DNA of 16,845 bases from VYDC01 sp034420495 (GCA_034420495.1 DAOULG010000082.1:1-16845); one strand, 5' to 3'. Shown: positions 1 through 7,606, numbered from the stretch's first letter. Notes: generated by a model not told the origin, from the sequence alone. A program made the numbers and translations.

Positions 1-146
1 TGGCCGAGGAGCTCCCCTACGTGGTGCTCTTCACGACGCCGATCGCCGAGACCTACCGCAGCGACCGGATCGCCTTCCCCTACACCGAGGTCCTGGGCGG
101 GCTCCAGGAGTCCGCCGGCCTCCCGGGCCTCGTCACCTTCCGGTGA
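1..146 (+). CDS. Oligopeptide/dipeptide ABC transporter substrate-binding protein, C-terminal fragment
   Basis: Only the last 47 complete codons are in the window; the gene begins upstream. The fragment reads AEELPYVVLFTTPIAETYRS and ends ...ESAGLPGLVTFR before TGA at 144-146. A C-terminal 'lPyvvLf...etyrsd' segment is what one expects in family 5 extracellular solute-binding proteins (DppA/OppA type), and the gene sits directly upstream of matching permease and ATPase genes on the same strand. Its expected job is to capture the substrate outside the membrane and deliver it to the permease pair. The identification rests mainly on operon context, because the fragment is too short to carry diagnostic motifs. 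The gap to the next gene is 51 bp and holds a strong ribosome binding site. Confidence 0.6.
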   Translation, partial: AEELPYVVLFTTPIAETYRSDRIAFPYTEVLGGLQESAGLPGLVTFR

Positions 147-197
147 GCCCCCGCGGCCCGGCCTCGCGCGGCCGCTGAGGGGAGGGGGACGCGCACG

Positions 198-1349
198 GTG
201 GCCGGCTACCTCCTCCGCCGCGTGGCGCAGATGGCCCTCACGCTCTTCCTGATACTCACGGTGACCTTCGTCCTGGTGCAGGCCCAGCCCGGGGACTACG
301 CCTCCTTCTACGCGCTCAACCCCGATCTCCCCCCCGACGTCCGCGAGCAGATGCGGTCGACCTTCGGCCTGGACAAGCCCGTCTGGCAGCAATACCTCAT
401 CCACATGCGGAACACCGCCACGGGGAACTTCGGCGTCTCCTTCGGTCACTTCCCGCGCCCGGTGCTCGACGTGCTCGCGGAGCGGCTGCCCCGCACCCTC
501 GTGCTCTTCGGCTCGGCGACCGCCGCCTCCTTCTACATCGGCTTCCTGCTCGGGAAGGCCATCGCCTGGCGCCGCGGAGGCCTCCTCGAGTACGCGGCCA
601 CCATCACCGGGACCATCCTCTTCACCGTCTTCACCCCCGCCTTCGCGCTGATGATGATCTGGATCTTCGCCTTCCGGCTGGGGTGGCTGCCGGTCGGCAA
701 GTTCCTGGATCCGCTGGTGTGGCGGGGCTCGGACGTCGGCTCCACCACGGTCTTCAGCCTGATGCTCCTGACCGCGGCCGCCTACCTGGCCTTCGCCTCC
801 CTGGTGCTCGTCGCGTCGCGGCGGGCCCGGCGGGCGGGGAGGAGGAGGGCGGTCCTCCCGCTCCTCCTCGCGGGAGCACTGGTCCTGGCCGGGGCCTGGT
901 ACCTCTCGGGCGCCGGCGTGCTCGCCGCGGACATCCTCCGGCACATGATCCTCCCCGTCGCGACGCTCACCCTCATCTCCTTCGCGGGGACGATGCTGCT
1001 GACGCGCAACAGCATGCTGGAGACCGTGCGCGAGGACTACGTCACGGCGGCGCGCGCCAAGGGGCTGCCGGAGGGGCAGGTCCGCGACCGGCACGCGGCC
1101 CGCAACGCCCTGCTGCCGGTGGTGACGAGCCTCGTCTACAGCCTGCTCTTCGCCATCGACGGGAGCGTCATCGTCGAGAGCGTCTTCTCCTGGCCGGGCA
1201 TCGGGCTGACCCTGCTGGAGGCGGTGCGGAGCGAGGATCTGCCCCTCGTCATGGGGGCGATCGTCTTCATCGGCCTCCTCTCCCTCATCGCCCACCTCGT
1301 CGTCGACGTCCTCTACGCCTGGCTCGACCCGAGGATCCGGTACCGATGA
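198..1349 (+). CDS. Opp/Dpp-type ABC transporter permease (DppB-like)
   Basis: Inner-membrane permease half of a peptide-type importer, 383 aa. It opens with the family hallmark, a first membrane helix right at the N-terminus (YLLRRVAQMALTLFLILTVT). Residues 31-90 form the usual periplasmic region with FGLDKPVWQQY. The ATPase-contact (EAA) loop is at about 279-310 (EDYVTAARAKGLPEGQVRDRHAARNALLP) [split: EDYVTAARAKGL, then PEGQVRDRHAARNALLP], and the C-terminus has the typical ESVFSWPGIG and YAWLDPRIRYR. The GTG start at 198 follows a purine-rich GGGGAGGGGG ribosome site. The protein is longer than the usual 310-340 aa because residues about 176-245 carry extra sequence with two added hydrophobic stretches (about 183-206 and 217-235) around an Arg-rich turn. 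The stop overlaps the next start (ATGA), implying translational coupling. The substrate cannot be told from sequence: peptides, glutathione, nickel and oligosaccharides all use this family. Confidence 0.93.
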   Translation: MAGYLLRRVAQMALTLFLILTVTFVLVQAQPGDYASFYALNPDLPPDVREQMRSTFGLDKPVWQQYLIHMRNTATGNFGVSFGHFPRPVLDVLAERLPRTLVLFGSATAASFYIGFLLGKAIAWRRGGLLEYAATITGTILFTVFTPAFALMMIWIFAFRLGWLPVGKFLDPLVWRGSDVGSTTVFSLMLLTAAAYLAFASLVLVASRRARRAGRRRAVLPLLLAGALVLAGAWYLSGAGVLAADILRHMILPVATLTLISFAGTMLLTRNSMLETVREDYVTAARAKGLPEGQVRDRHAARNALLPVVTSLVYSLLFAIDGSVIVESVFSWPGIGLTLLEAVRSEDLPLVMGAIVFIGLLSLIAHLVVDVLYAWLDPRIRYR

Positions 1350-2344
1350 GGCGGGCTGAGGGCCTCTTCGCCTCCGGCGCGCCGACTGAGCCGCCCCGGG
1401 TGGAGCTTCGAGGCGGGCGGCTCCGGCTCCTGCGGGCGCGGGCGCGGCTGGCGCTTGGCTCCCTCCGCCACGGCGCGGCTGTCTTCCTGGAGAGCCGCAT
1501 CGGGGTCCTCTCGCTCGCGATCATCGTGCTCTTCGCCCTCATGGCCCTCTCCCACCCCGTGCTGATGGGGACCGTCTGGGACGCCGAGACCTACGACCCG
1601 GTGACGGGGTACGCCTTCGACAGCACCGAGCAGCCCGCGCCGCCGAGCTGGAGGCATCCGCTGGGAACCGATCCCCTGGGGCGGGACGTCCTCAGCCAGC
1701 TCCTCTCCAGCACGGGCTCCGAGTTCGTCCTCGGGATCACCGCGGCCCTGGTGACGGTCGCGATCGCGACCACCGTCGGCGCCGTCTCCGCCTACTACGG
1801 CGGGCTGGTGGACGCCTTCTTCATGAGGCTCGCCGATCTGATCATCGCGCTGCCGAGCATCTCGCTGCTCATCGTACTGAGCGCACTCTTCGACCTCAGC
1901 CTCTTCTACCTCGCCCTCGTCATCGGCGTGCTCGGGGGCTTCGGAGGCACCGCCATCGTGCTGAAGTCCCAGGCGCTGAGCATCAAGGTCAAGCCCTTCA
2001 TCGAGGCGGCGCGCATGGCGGGCGGCGGCCAGTTCCGGATCATCTTCGTGCACATCGTCCCGAACCCCCTGCCGTTCTCCCTGCTCTACATGATGTTCAC
2101 CGTCACGAGCGCGATCTTCGCCGAGGCGGTGCTCTCCTTCCTCGGCCTGCTCGACATCCGGATGAGCTGGGGGATCATGATCCACACCGCGAACACCGGG
2201 GGGTACCTGCTCTCGGGGACGCGGTACTGGTGGCTCGTCCTCCCCGCCGGCGCCTCCATCACCCTCCTCTGCAGCGCCTTCTACCTCGCCGGGCGGGCGC
2301 TCGACGAGGTCGTGAACCCGCGCCTCGGCCGCCGGGATCGCTGA
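1346..2344 (+). CDS. Opp/Dpp-type ABC transporter permease (DppC-like)
   Basis: Second permease of the importer, 332 aa, forming a heterodimer with the preceding DppB-like protein. The reading frame stays open far upstream, but the ATG at 1346 overlaps the previous stop by four bases (ATGA) and gives a family-length protein, so it is the chosen start. A cytoplasmic N-terminal tail of about 50 residues precedes the first helix (about 52-70). The diagnostic motif HPLGTDPLGRDVLSQLL is at 104-120. The ATPase-contact loop is at about 219-243 (IEAARMAGGGQFRIIFVHIV followed by PNPLP), and AEAVLSFLGL follows at 260-269. The C-terminal ALDEVVNPRLGRR matches the DppC signature. The next gene starts 13 bp downstream behind GGAGGGGGAGC. 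Identification is by motifs and position; the transported substrate is unknown. Confidence 0.94.
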   Translation: MRRAEGLFASGAPTEPPRVELRGGRLRLLRARARLALGSLRHGAAVFLESRIGVLSLAIIVLFALMALSHPVLMGTVWDAETYDPVTGYAFDSTEQPAPPSWRHPLGTDPLGRDVLSQLLSSTGSEFVLGITAALVTVAIATTVGAVSAYYGGLVDAFFMRLADLIIALPSISLLIVLSALFDLSLFYLALVIGVLGGFGGTAIVLKSQALSIKVKPFIEAARMAGGGQFRIIFVHIVPNPLPFSLLYMMFTVTSAIFAEAVLSFLGLLDIRMSWGIMIHTANTGGYLLSGTRYWWLVLPAGASITLLCSAFYLAGRALDEVVNPRLGRRDR

Positions 2345-2357
2345 GCGGAGGGGGAGC

Positions 2358-3359
2358 ATGAGCGCCGGCAGGACCCCTCCCCTCCTCTCGGTCTCGGGCG
2401 TCGAGCTCCGCTACTCGACGCGCGGGGGCGCCGTGCAGGCGCTGCGCGGCGTGAGCTTCGAGCTCGGGCGGGGCGAGTCGCTGGGACTGGTCGGCGAGTC
2501 GGGGTGCGGTAAGACCTCCCTCGCCGGCGTGCTGATGAGGCTCCTCCCCGACAACGCGTGGCTGGGGGGCGGGGAGGTCTCCCTGGACGGCCGGGACCTG
2601 CTGCCGCTCTCCGAGGAGGAGATGCGGGGCGTTCGCTGGCGCCGGATCTCCCTGGTCTTCCAGGCGGCGATGAACTCGCTCGACCCGGTGTACCGGGTCG
2701 GGGATCAGGTCGTCGAGGCCATCGAGGCGCACGGGGTGGAGACGACGGCCGCGGCCTCCCGCGAGCGGGTCGCCCGCCTCTTCCGGATGGTCGGGCTGGA
2801 GCCGGGGGTGATGGAGCGCTACCCGCACGAGCTGAGCGGGGGGATGCGCCAGCGGGTGGTGATCGCGATGGCGCTCTCCTGCGATCCCGAGATCGTCATC
2901 TGCGACGAGCCGACGACCGCGCTCGACGTGATCGTGCAGGACCGCATTCTGAGGGAGCTGCGGGGCATCCAGGAGCAGCTCGGAATCAGCATCATCTACA
3001 TCACCCACGACATGGCCGTGGTGGCGGAGGTGACCGACCGCGTCGGGGTGATGTACGCGGGGCGGCTCGTCGAGCTGGGGGAGACGGCCGCCCTCTTCCG
3101 CTCCCCCCTCCATCCCTACACCGCGGCCCTGATGTCGTCGTTCCCGAGCGTGGGCGGCGAGAAGCGCCCCCTCGCCCCCCTCTCCGGCGAGCCGCCCGAT
3201 CTGGCACACCCGCCGTCGGGCTGCGCCTTCCATCCCCGCTGTGCCTACGCGACGGCCCTCTGCCGCGAGCAGGACCCGCCGCGGGTCGGGCGGGGAGGCC
3301 GGTGGGCCGAGTGCTGGCACCCCCTGGATCCGGCCGCCGTCCCCCTGGAGCCCGCATGA
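2358..3359 (+). CDS. Opp/Dpp-type ABC transporter ATP-binding protein (DppD-like)
   Basis: First of two ATPases that power the importer, 333 aa, cytoplasmic. Walker A GESGCGKTS is at 46-54, the Q-loop FQAAMNSLDP at 101-110, signature LSGGMRQR at 159-166, Walker B IVICDEPTTALD at 179-190, and the switch histidine H217 in YITHDMA. The C-terminal oligopeptide/dipeptide-transporter extension has LHPYTAALMSSFP at about 251-263 and a cysteine pattern (C289, C295, C302, C319). In some DppD proteins this pattern has been shown to bind an iron-sulfur cluster; whether it does here is inference. The Q-loop form 'FQ.AMNSL' differs from the enteric 'FQDPM.SLNP' and is the variant I associate with non-enteric and oligosaccharide-type Opp systems. 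The ATG at 2358 follows a strong ribosome site, and the stop overlaps the next start (ATGA at 3356-3359). Confidence 0.95.
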   Translation: MSAGRTPPLLSVSGVELRYSTRGGAVQALRGVSFELGRGESLGLVGESGCGKTSLAGVLMRLLPDNAWLGGGEVSLDGRDLLPLSEEEMRGVRWRRISLVFQAAMNSLDPVYRVGDQVVEAIEAHGVETTAAASRERVARLFRMVGLEPGVMERYPHELSGGMRQRVVIAMALSCDPEIVICDEPTTALDVIVQDRILRELRGIQEQLGISIIYITHDMAVVAEVTDRVGVMYAGRLVELGETAALFRSPLHPYTAALMSSFPSVGGEKRPLAPLSGEPPDLAHPPSGCAFHPRCAYATALCREQDPPRVGRGGRWAECWHPLDPAAVPLEPA

Positions 3360-4411
3360 CGCGCCCGGTCCCCGAGTCGCCTCCGTCCCCGGAGCTCCCC
3401 TTGGTCGAGGTCGACGGCCTCGTCAAGCACTTCCCGGTCACGAGCGGCCCCTTCCGGAGGCCGTCCGGGGCCGTCCACGCCGTCGACGGCGTCTCCTTCT
3501 CCATCGGCCGGGGAGAGAGCCTGGGGCTGGTGGGCGAGTCGGGCTGCGGGAAGACGACGGTCGGGAAGCTCCTCGTGAAGCTGCTGGAGCCCTCGGCCGG
3601 CACCATCTCCTTCCGCTTCGCGGGCGCGGGCGGGGGCGGCGAGCCCGGCGGGCGCGTGGAGGCGTCGACCCTCACGGGGCGGCAGCTGAAGGAGTTCCGC
3701 CGCCGTGTCCAGCTCATCTTCCAGGACCCGTACGGCTCGATGAACCCCCGCCGCACGATCCTCGACACCATCTCCGAGCCCCTCGCGGTCCAGGGGGTCG
3801 GGAGCGCGATGGACCGCGTCGACCGGGTCGCCGAGATCCTGGCCCTGGTCGGGCTCACGCCGGCGACCTCGTTCCTCTTCCGCTATCCGCACGAGCTCTC
3901 GGGGGGACAGCTCCAGCGCGTCGCGATCGCCCGCGCCCTCGTCCTCGAGCCGTCGCTGGTGGTGGCGGACGAGCCGACCTCGATGCTCGACGTCTCCAGC
4001 CGCTCGGCCATCATGGCCCTCATGGCGCAGCTCGCCCGCGGCCTGGGGGTCGCCTACCTCTACATCACGCACGATCTCGCCGTCGCCCGCTACATGTGCG
4101 ACCGGATCGCCGTCATGTACATGGGGAAGATCGTGGAGATGGCGGAGACGGAGGAGCTGCTCCGGCGCCCGCTGCATCCCTATACCCGGGCGCTCCTCTC
4201 GGCGGTGCCGGTCCCCGACCCGGGGCACCACCGCGAGCCGCCGGCGATCCGCGGGGAGATCGCCGCCCCGGTGGACCCGCCCCCGCGCTGCCGCTTCCTC
4301 GAGAGGTGTCCCCAGGCGACCCCATCCTGCGAGGAGAGCCCGCACCCGCCCGTCGAGGAGAAGTCCCCGGGGCACTTCGTCGCCTGCTACGAGGTGCCCC
4401 GGGTGCGCTGA
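3356..4411 (+). CDS. Opp/Dpp-type ABC transporter ATP-binding protein (DppF-like)
   Basis: Second ATPase of the importer, 351 aa, expected to pair with the DppD-like subunit. Walker A GESGCGKTT is at 60-68, Q-loop FQDPYGSMNPRRT at 122-134, signature LSGGQLQR at 181-188, Walker B LVVADEPTSMLD at 201-212, and the switch histidine at 239. The region 'FPV.SGPFRRPSG.VHAVDGVSF' near residues 26-48 is typical of DppF/OppF. The C-terminal extension carries RPLHPYTRALLSAVP and cysteines at 312, 318, 325 and 344. A Gly-rich insertion (89-99) lies between Walker A and the Q-loop. The start overlaps the dppD-like stop and has GGAG a few bases upstream. The frame is open far upstream of 3356, but the overlap and family length decide the start. 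This is the last gene of the operon; the next gene converges on it 33 bp away. Confidence 0.95.
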   Translation: MTRPVPESPPSPELPLVEVDGLVKHFPVTSGPFRRPSGAVHAVDGVSFSIGRGESLGLVGESGCGKTTVGKLLVKLLEPSAGTISFRFAGAGGGGEPGGRVEASTLTGRQLKEFRRRVQLIFQDPYGSMNPRRTILDTISEPLAVQGVGSAMDRVDRVAEILALVGLTPATSFLFRYPHELSGGQLQRVAIARALVLEPSLVVADEPTSMLDVSSRSAIMALMAQLARGLGVAYLYITHDLAVARYMCDRIAVMYMGKIVEMAETEELLRRPLHPYTRALLSAVPVPDPGHHREPPAIRGEIAAPVDPPPRCRFLERCPQATPSCEESPHPPVEEKSPGHFVACYEVPRVR

Positions 4412-4444
4412 CCGCGGCCGGCGCCGACACGACGCGCCCGCTCC

Positions 4445-4831
4445 TCACACGGCCGGCAGCGGCCTCACCCGCCGCTCGAGCCAGCCCGCCAGCTCCGCGA
4501 CTCGGAACGTCTGGGTCTCGAAGAGGTTCATGAAGAACTCGTGGGCCTCGCTGTCGCCGCAGTCGATGAGCTGGCCGTTGCCGCGGAGGAAGACATCCGT
4601 CGCGAAGAAGGCCACGCGCGTGTTCCCGTCCACGAAGGCGTGATTCATGGCGAGGCTCTCCATGAACGCCGCCGCCTCCTCGATCAGGCCTCCGTAGTAC
4701 CCGAGCTGCGGTCGCATCACGGCAGCCGCGAGGGCGCCCTCGTCACGGATCCCGGCATCGCCACCGAACTCGTCGACCAGGATCACGTTCATGGCCACGA
4801 CTTCCTCGATCGTCGGGAAGTCGCGGATCAC
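4445..4831 (-). CDS. Death-on-curing (Doc/Fic) family toxin
   Basis: A 128 aa cytoplasmic protein. Fic/Doc toxins transfer a nucleotide or phosphate to a target; Doc itself phosphorylates EF-Tu. The Fic motif is at 64-72 (HAFVDGNTR), preceded by the Doc-style 'GIRDEGALAAAVMRPQLGYYG' helix [GIRDEGALAAAVMR then PQLGYYG] at 27-47 and followed by VAFFATDVFLRGNG. The general form is HxFxDxN(K/G)R; here Thr occupies the Lys (Doc) or Gly (AMPylating Fic) position, so the chemistry is not predictable. The GTG start overlaps the stop of the upstream antitoxin by four bases (GTGA, 4828-4831), the classic coupling of a toxin-antitoxin pair. It converges with the ABC importer operon. Length and motif are normal for the family, and no truncation is seen. 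Confidence 0.88.
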   Translation of the reverse strand: MIRDFPTIEEVVAMNVILVDEFGGDAGIRDEGALAAAVMRPQLGYYGGLIEEAAAFMESLAMNHAFVDGNTRVAFFATDVFLRGNGQLIDCGDSEAHEFFMNLFETQTFRVAELAGWLERRVRPLPAV

Positions 4832-5055
4832 TTCGCGAGGAGTTCACCCAGGAGACGATGCCGGTCGACGCTTGCCCGGAAGCGCTCCATCACCTCCGCG
4901 CGGATCGTCTCGCGGGCCCTCGTCTCGAGATAGGAGCGCATCGCGTCCTCGAGCACCGCCTGAAAATGGCGCCCCTCTTCACGGGCCGCCGCGCGCAGCG
5001 CGGCCAGCAGCTCGGGCGACGCCTGGCTGGAGAACTTCTCGCGCGTCTGCGCCAC
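4828..5055 (-). CDS. Small antitoxin partner of the Doc toxin (ribbon-helix-helix-like)
   Basis: A 75 aa protein starting (V)AQTREKFSSQASPELLAAL, with a helix-rich middle (about 14-46: SPELLAALRAAAREEG...LEDAMRSYLE) and a charged C-terminal tail likely to wrap the toxin. The 'REKFssQ.spELLaaLr..AReEGR.fQavlEdAmrsYLE' pattern looks like a CopG/RHH-type antitoxin. I chose the GTG at 5055 because GGGAGG lies 8 nt upstream (5064-5069) and because the recognisable fold begins right there. An ATG at 5088 (86 aa) and an earlier start at 5154 are also in frame but lack a spaced ribosome site. The stop overlaps the toxin start. It probably neutralises the toxin and represses its own promoter through the palindrome at 5109-5128. 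Confidence 0.8.
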   Translation of the reverse strand: MAQTREKFSSQASPELLAALRAAAREEGRHFQAVLEDAMRSYLETRARETIRAEVMERFRASVDRHRLLGELLAK

Positions 5056-5086
5056 CAGGCACGCCTCCCTCGCCGGCTGCCCGCTC

Positions 5087-5128
5087 ATTGTCGCGTGGGG
5101 CGATTCCCTGTCAAGAAACATCTTGACA
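5087..5128 (-). promoter_or_regulatory. Promoter and palindromic operator of the first Doc toxin-antitoxin locus
   Basis: A perfect 8-4-8 inverted repeat, TGTCAAGAAACATCTTGACA, occupies 5109-5128. On the minus strand its left arm contains an exact -35 hexamer TTGACA (5114 down to 5109). A -10-like GACAAT (5092 down to 5087) follows after 16 bp. Transcription would begin near 5080, just upstream of GGGAGG and the GTG at 5055. Overlap of the palindrome with the -35 box fits autorepression by the antitoxin (inference from the family). Confidence 0.55.
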
Positions 5129-5175
5129 CGATAGCGCCGGAACGAGGCCTCCACGCTCCGGCTGCGCTCGGCCTT

Positions 5176-5201
5176 CCGGGCGCCCCCGTCAGGGCGCCCG
5201 G
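5176..5201 (-). terminator. GC-rich hairpin spanning the end of the CoA-transferase gene
   Basis: A perfect 10-bp stem (CCGGGCGCCC at 5176-5185 and GGGCGCCCGG at 5192-5201) with a 6-nt loop that contains most of the CoA-transferase stop codon (5189-5191). There is no downstream U-run on the minus strand, so it would be a U-less intrinsic terminator or an mRNA 3'-end stabiliser rather than a textbook terminator. Confidence 0.45.
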
Positions 5202-7606
5202 CGGAAGAGGTGGAGATTGGTCGGCTCGTCGGCGAGCGCGCCGCTCCGCCGGAGCTCCGCGATCTCCTCGCCGCCGAGGCCCAGGACGCCGGTGAGCACC
5301 TCGTCGTTGTGCTCGGCGAAGAGCGGCGCCGACGACCGGCGCCGGGCCGGCGTGCGCGAGAGGCGCCAGGGGTAGCCGTCGGAGCGCTCGTAGCCGATCT
5401 CGGGATGCACCCCCTCGACCCAGTAGCCCCGCTCGGCGAGGTGCGGATCCATGCACACCTCCCAGTTCGCCAGCACCGGGCCCGCGGGGACGCCGGCGCG
5501 CTGGAGCCGCCGAGCGGCCTCCCGGTGGTCGAGCTCTCGGCTCCACGCCCCGACCGCCTCGTCGATCGCGGCGTGCGCGCGAAGCCGCGAGGCGGCGTCG
5601 GGGTAGCGCGCCGAGAGCTCCGGCCGGCCCAGCTCGGAGCAGAGCGCGCGCCACTGCCCGTCGGTCTCGACGCCCAGGGCGAGCCAGTCGTCGTCGCCGG
5701 CCGAGCGGTAGACGCCCTGCGGGGCGATGCGCCAGGAGCGGTTCCCGCGCGGCGCCATCGACCCGTTCCCGAGGCGGTAGCCCATCAGCGCCTCGACCAT
5801 GGAGAGCGCGCCGGCCTCCTGCAGGGAGACGTCGATGTGCTGCCCCCTCCCGCTGCGCTCCCGCTCCCAGAGCGCCGCCAGTATCGCCGCGGCCGCGAGC
5901 GTCCCCGCCACCGGGTCGGCCTGGAAGGAGCCCGTGCCGTAGAGCTCACCCGGTCCGTAGCCGGTCTGCGCGACCAGCCCGCTCGAGGCCTCGATGTTGG
6001 AGCCGAGCGCCCGGTAGTTCGCCTCGGGACCGATGCCCCCGAACGCGGAGAGTGAGCAGAGGATCAGGCGGGGGTTCTCTGAGGCGAGCGAGTCGTAGGA
6101 GAGGCCGAGGTTCGGGAAGACGCGGGGCGAGTTGTTCTCGATGACGACGTCGGCCCAGCGCACGAGGCGCAGGAAGGCGCCGCGGGCCCCCGGCCGGCCG
6201 AGGTCGAGGGAGATGCTGCGCTTGTTGCGGTTGAGCTGGTTGAAGGAGGTTCCGCGGTTGAAGAAGCGCGGCCACGCGGAGGTCGGCCCCGCGGGGCGGC
6301 TCTGCCGCGTCGCGAGCCCGCGCGGCCGCTCGACGATCACGACCTCCGCGTCCATGTCGGCGAGGTGGCGCCCGACGAGCGGCCCCGCCCAGGCGTTGGT
6401 GACCTCGACGACGCGGAGGTCGCGCAGCGGCTGGGCCCGGGCGCTCTCCGCGGCAGGAGGGGAGGCCGGCCGACGGGCGGCGGCCGGACGGGCGGGGCCC
6501 GAGCCGAGGAGCGGCGCGCCGCTCGCCGGACCGGACGGCGAGCGGGAGAAGGTCAGCGGCAGGCCGGGGATCTCGATGCGGCCCTTGAGCGGATGCTCGA
6601 CGCCTTTCCACCACCCCCGCGCTGAGAACTGCCCGGAGGCGGCGAGATCGGCCGCGGTGCGGACGGGCGCCATCAGCTGGCCGAGCGCCTGCGCCGACTC
6701 GTAGATCTCCTGGGCGGAGCGCTCGAGGGCCCACTCCTCGACCAGGCCGCGCACCTCGGGGATGGCGGCGAGCCACCCCTCCACCGTCTGGAAGCGCGGG
6801 TCGTCGCGGAGCTCGGGCCGGCCGATGAGCAGCAGCACCTCCGCGCTGCTCGGCTGCCAGTGCACCCAGCCGTCGCGGCAGCGGATCAGGGAGGAGCCCT
6901 CGCGGCGCCGGATCTCGCCCTCCTGCTCCCAGGCTGTGGTGAACCAGACCTGGGCGGCGAGCATCGACTCGAAGGTCGAGACCTCGACCAGCTGGCCGCG
7001 GCCGCTGCGGCGCGCCTCCCACAGCGCGAAGAGGGCTCCGAGCGCGAGGTGCATCCCGGCGTGGAACTCGCCCTGATGGCCGTGCACCATCAGCGGCTCC
7101 CGCGCCGGATCGCCGCAGAAGTAGAGGTATCCGCCCATCGCGTAGTCGACGATCTCCGAGCTGACCCACTCCGCGTACGGCCCCGGCCGCCCGAACGGCG
7201 TGTGCGAGACGTAGACGAGGGCGGCGGCGTCCTGCGAGAGGGAGTCGTAGCCGAGCCCCCTCGACTCCATGGCGGCGGGCCCGTGCGACTCGATGAGGAT
7301 CTCCGCGCCGCGGAGGAGCGAGCGGAGGAGGCGCCGGCCGTCCTCGGCGTCGAGGTCGGCGATGACGCTCTCCTTGCCGGCGTTGAGGGCGAGGTGGAGG
7401 CCTCCGCACTCGAGGTCCTCGCCCGAGCCGGCGAACGGTCCGAGGCGCCTCAGCCGCTCGCCACCCGGCGGCTCGACCTTGATGACCCGCGCACCCAGGT
7501 CACCGAGGATGCGCGAGGCGGCGGCCGCGGCGACGCCCTCGCCGCAGTCGACGACCGTCACATCGCCGAGGAGGCGGTCGGGCATGTCGGGACCCTCTAC
7601 GGCCAT
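5189..7606 (-). CDS. Two-domain CaiB/BaiF (class III) CoA-transferase
   Basis: Family III CoA-transferases move CoA between organic acids through an aspartyl-CoA thioester intermediate. This 805 aa protein holds two copies of the roughly 390-residue fold. Domain 1 (about 10-355) has LLGDVTVVDCGEG, ILGDLGARVIKVEPPGGERL and SGRGQLVEVSTFESML. A Pro/Ala-rich linker (about 357-393) joins it to domain 2 (about 395-770), which has LRDLRVVEVTNAWAGPLVGR, NRNKRSISLDLGRPGAR and SGRGQHIDVSLQEAGAL. At the catalytic-acid position domain 2 keeps Asp (FQADPVAG, about residue 564), while domain 1 appears to have Glu (HQGEFHAG, about residue 180). The chosen ATG at 7606 has AGGGAG 6 nt upstream; ATG 7609 and ATG 7582 (GAGGG 7 nt upstream) are alternatives. 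The gene stands alone with no acyl-CoA dehydrogenase or hydratase beside it, so the substrate is open. Confidence 0.9.
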   Translation of the reverse strand: MAVEGPDMPDRLLGDVTVVDCGEGVAAAAASRILGDLGARVIKVEPPGGERLRRLGPFAGSGEDLECGGLHLALNAGKESVIADLDAEDGRRLLRSLLRGAEILIESHGPAAMESRGLGYDSLSQDAAALVYVSHTPFGRPGPYAEWVSSEIVDYAMGGYLYFCGDPAREPLMVHGHQGEFHAGMHLALGALFALWEARRSGRGQLVEVSTFESMLAAQVWFTTAWEQEGEIRRREGSSLIRCRDGWVHWQPSSAEVLLLIGRPELRDDPRFQTVEGWLAAIPEVRGLVEEWALERSAQEIYESAQALGQLMAPVRTAADLAASGQFSARGWWKGVEHPLKGRIEIPGLPLTFSRSPSGPASGAPLLGSGPARPAAARRPASPPAAESARAQPLRDLRVVEVTNAWAGPLVGRHLADMDAEVVIVERPRGLATRQSRPAGPTSAWPRFFNRGTSFNQLNRNKRSISLDLGRPGARGAFLRLVRWADVVIENNSPRVFPNLGLSYDSLASENPRLILCSLSAFGGIGPEANYRALGSNIEASSGLVAQTGYGPGELYGTGSFQADPVAGTLAAAAILAALWERERSGRGQHIDVSLQEAGALSMVEALMGYRLGNGSMAPRGNRSWRIAPQGVYRSAGDDDWLALGVETDGQWRALCSELGRPELSARYPDAASRLRAHAAIDEAVGAWSRELDHREAARRLQRAGVPAGPVLANWEVCMDPHLAERGYWVEGVHPEIGYERSDGYPWRLSRTPARRRSSAPLFAEHNDEVLTGVLGLGGEEIAELRRSGALADEPTNLHLFRRAP

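Noticed and set aside
683..1345. Long upstream extension of the DppC-like frame
   Set aside because: It lies inside the DppB-like gene in another frame, is Gly/Pro/Arg-rich as expected of an out-of-frame high-GC shadow, and the ATGA overlap at 1346 gives the normal start.
1313..4375. Long minus-strand open frames opposite the ABC operon (for example 1313-2359, 2259-3320, 3245-4375)
   Set aside because: Compositions rich in Arg, Gly, His and Asp with no family motif; they are antisense shadows of strongly identified genes.
5946..7409. 487-residue minus-strand frame within the CoA-transferase
   Set aside because: Arg/Pro-rich shadow in a second frame of the CoA-transferase gene, with no recognisable motif.
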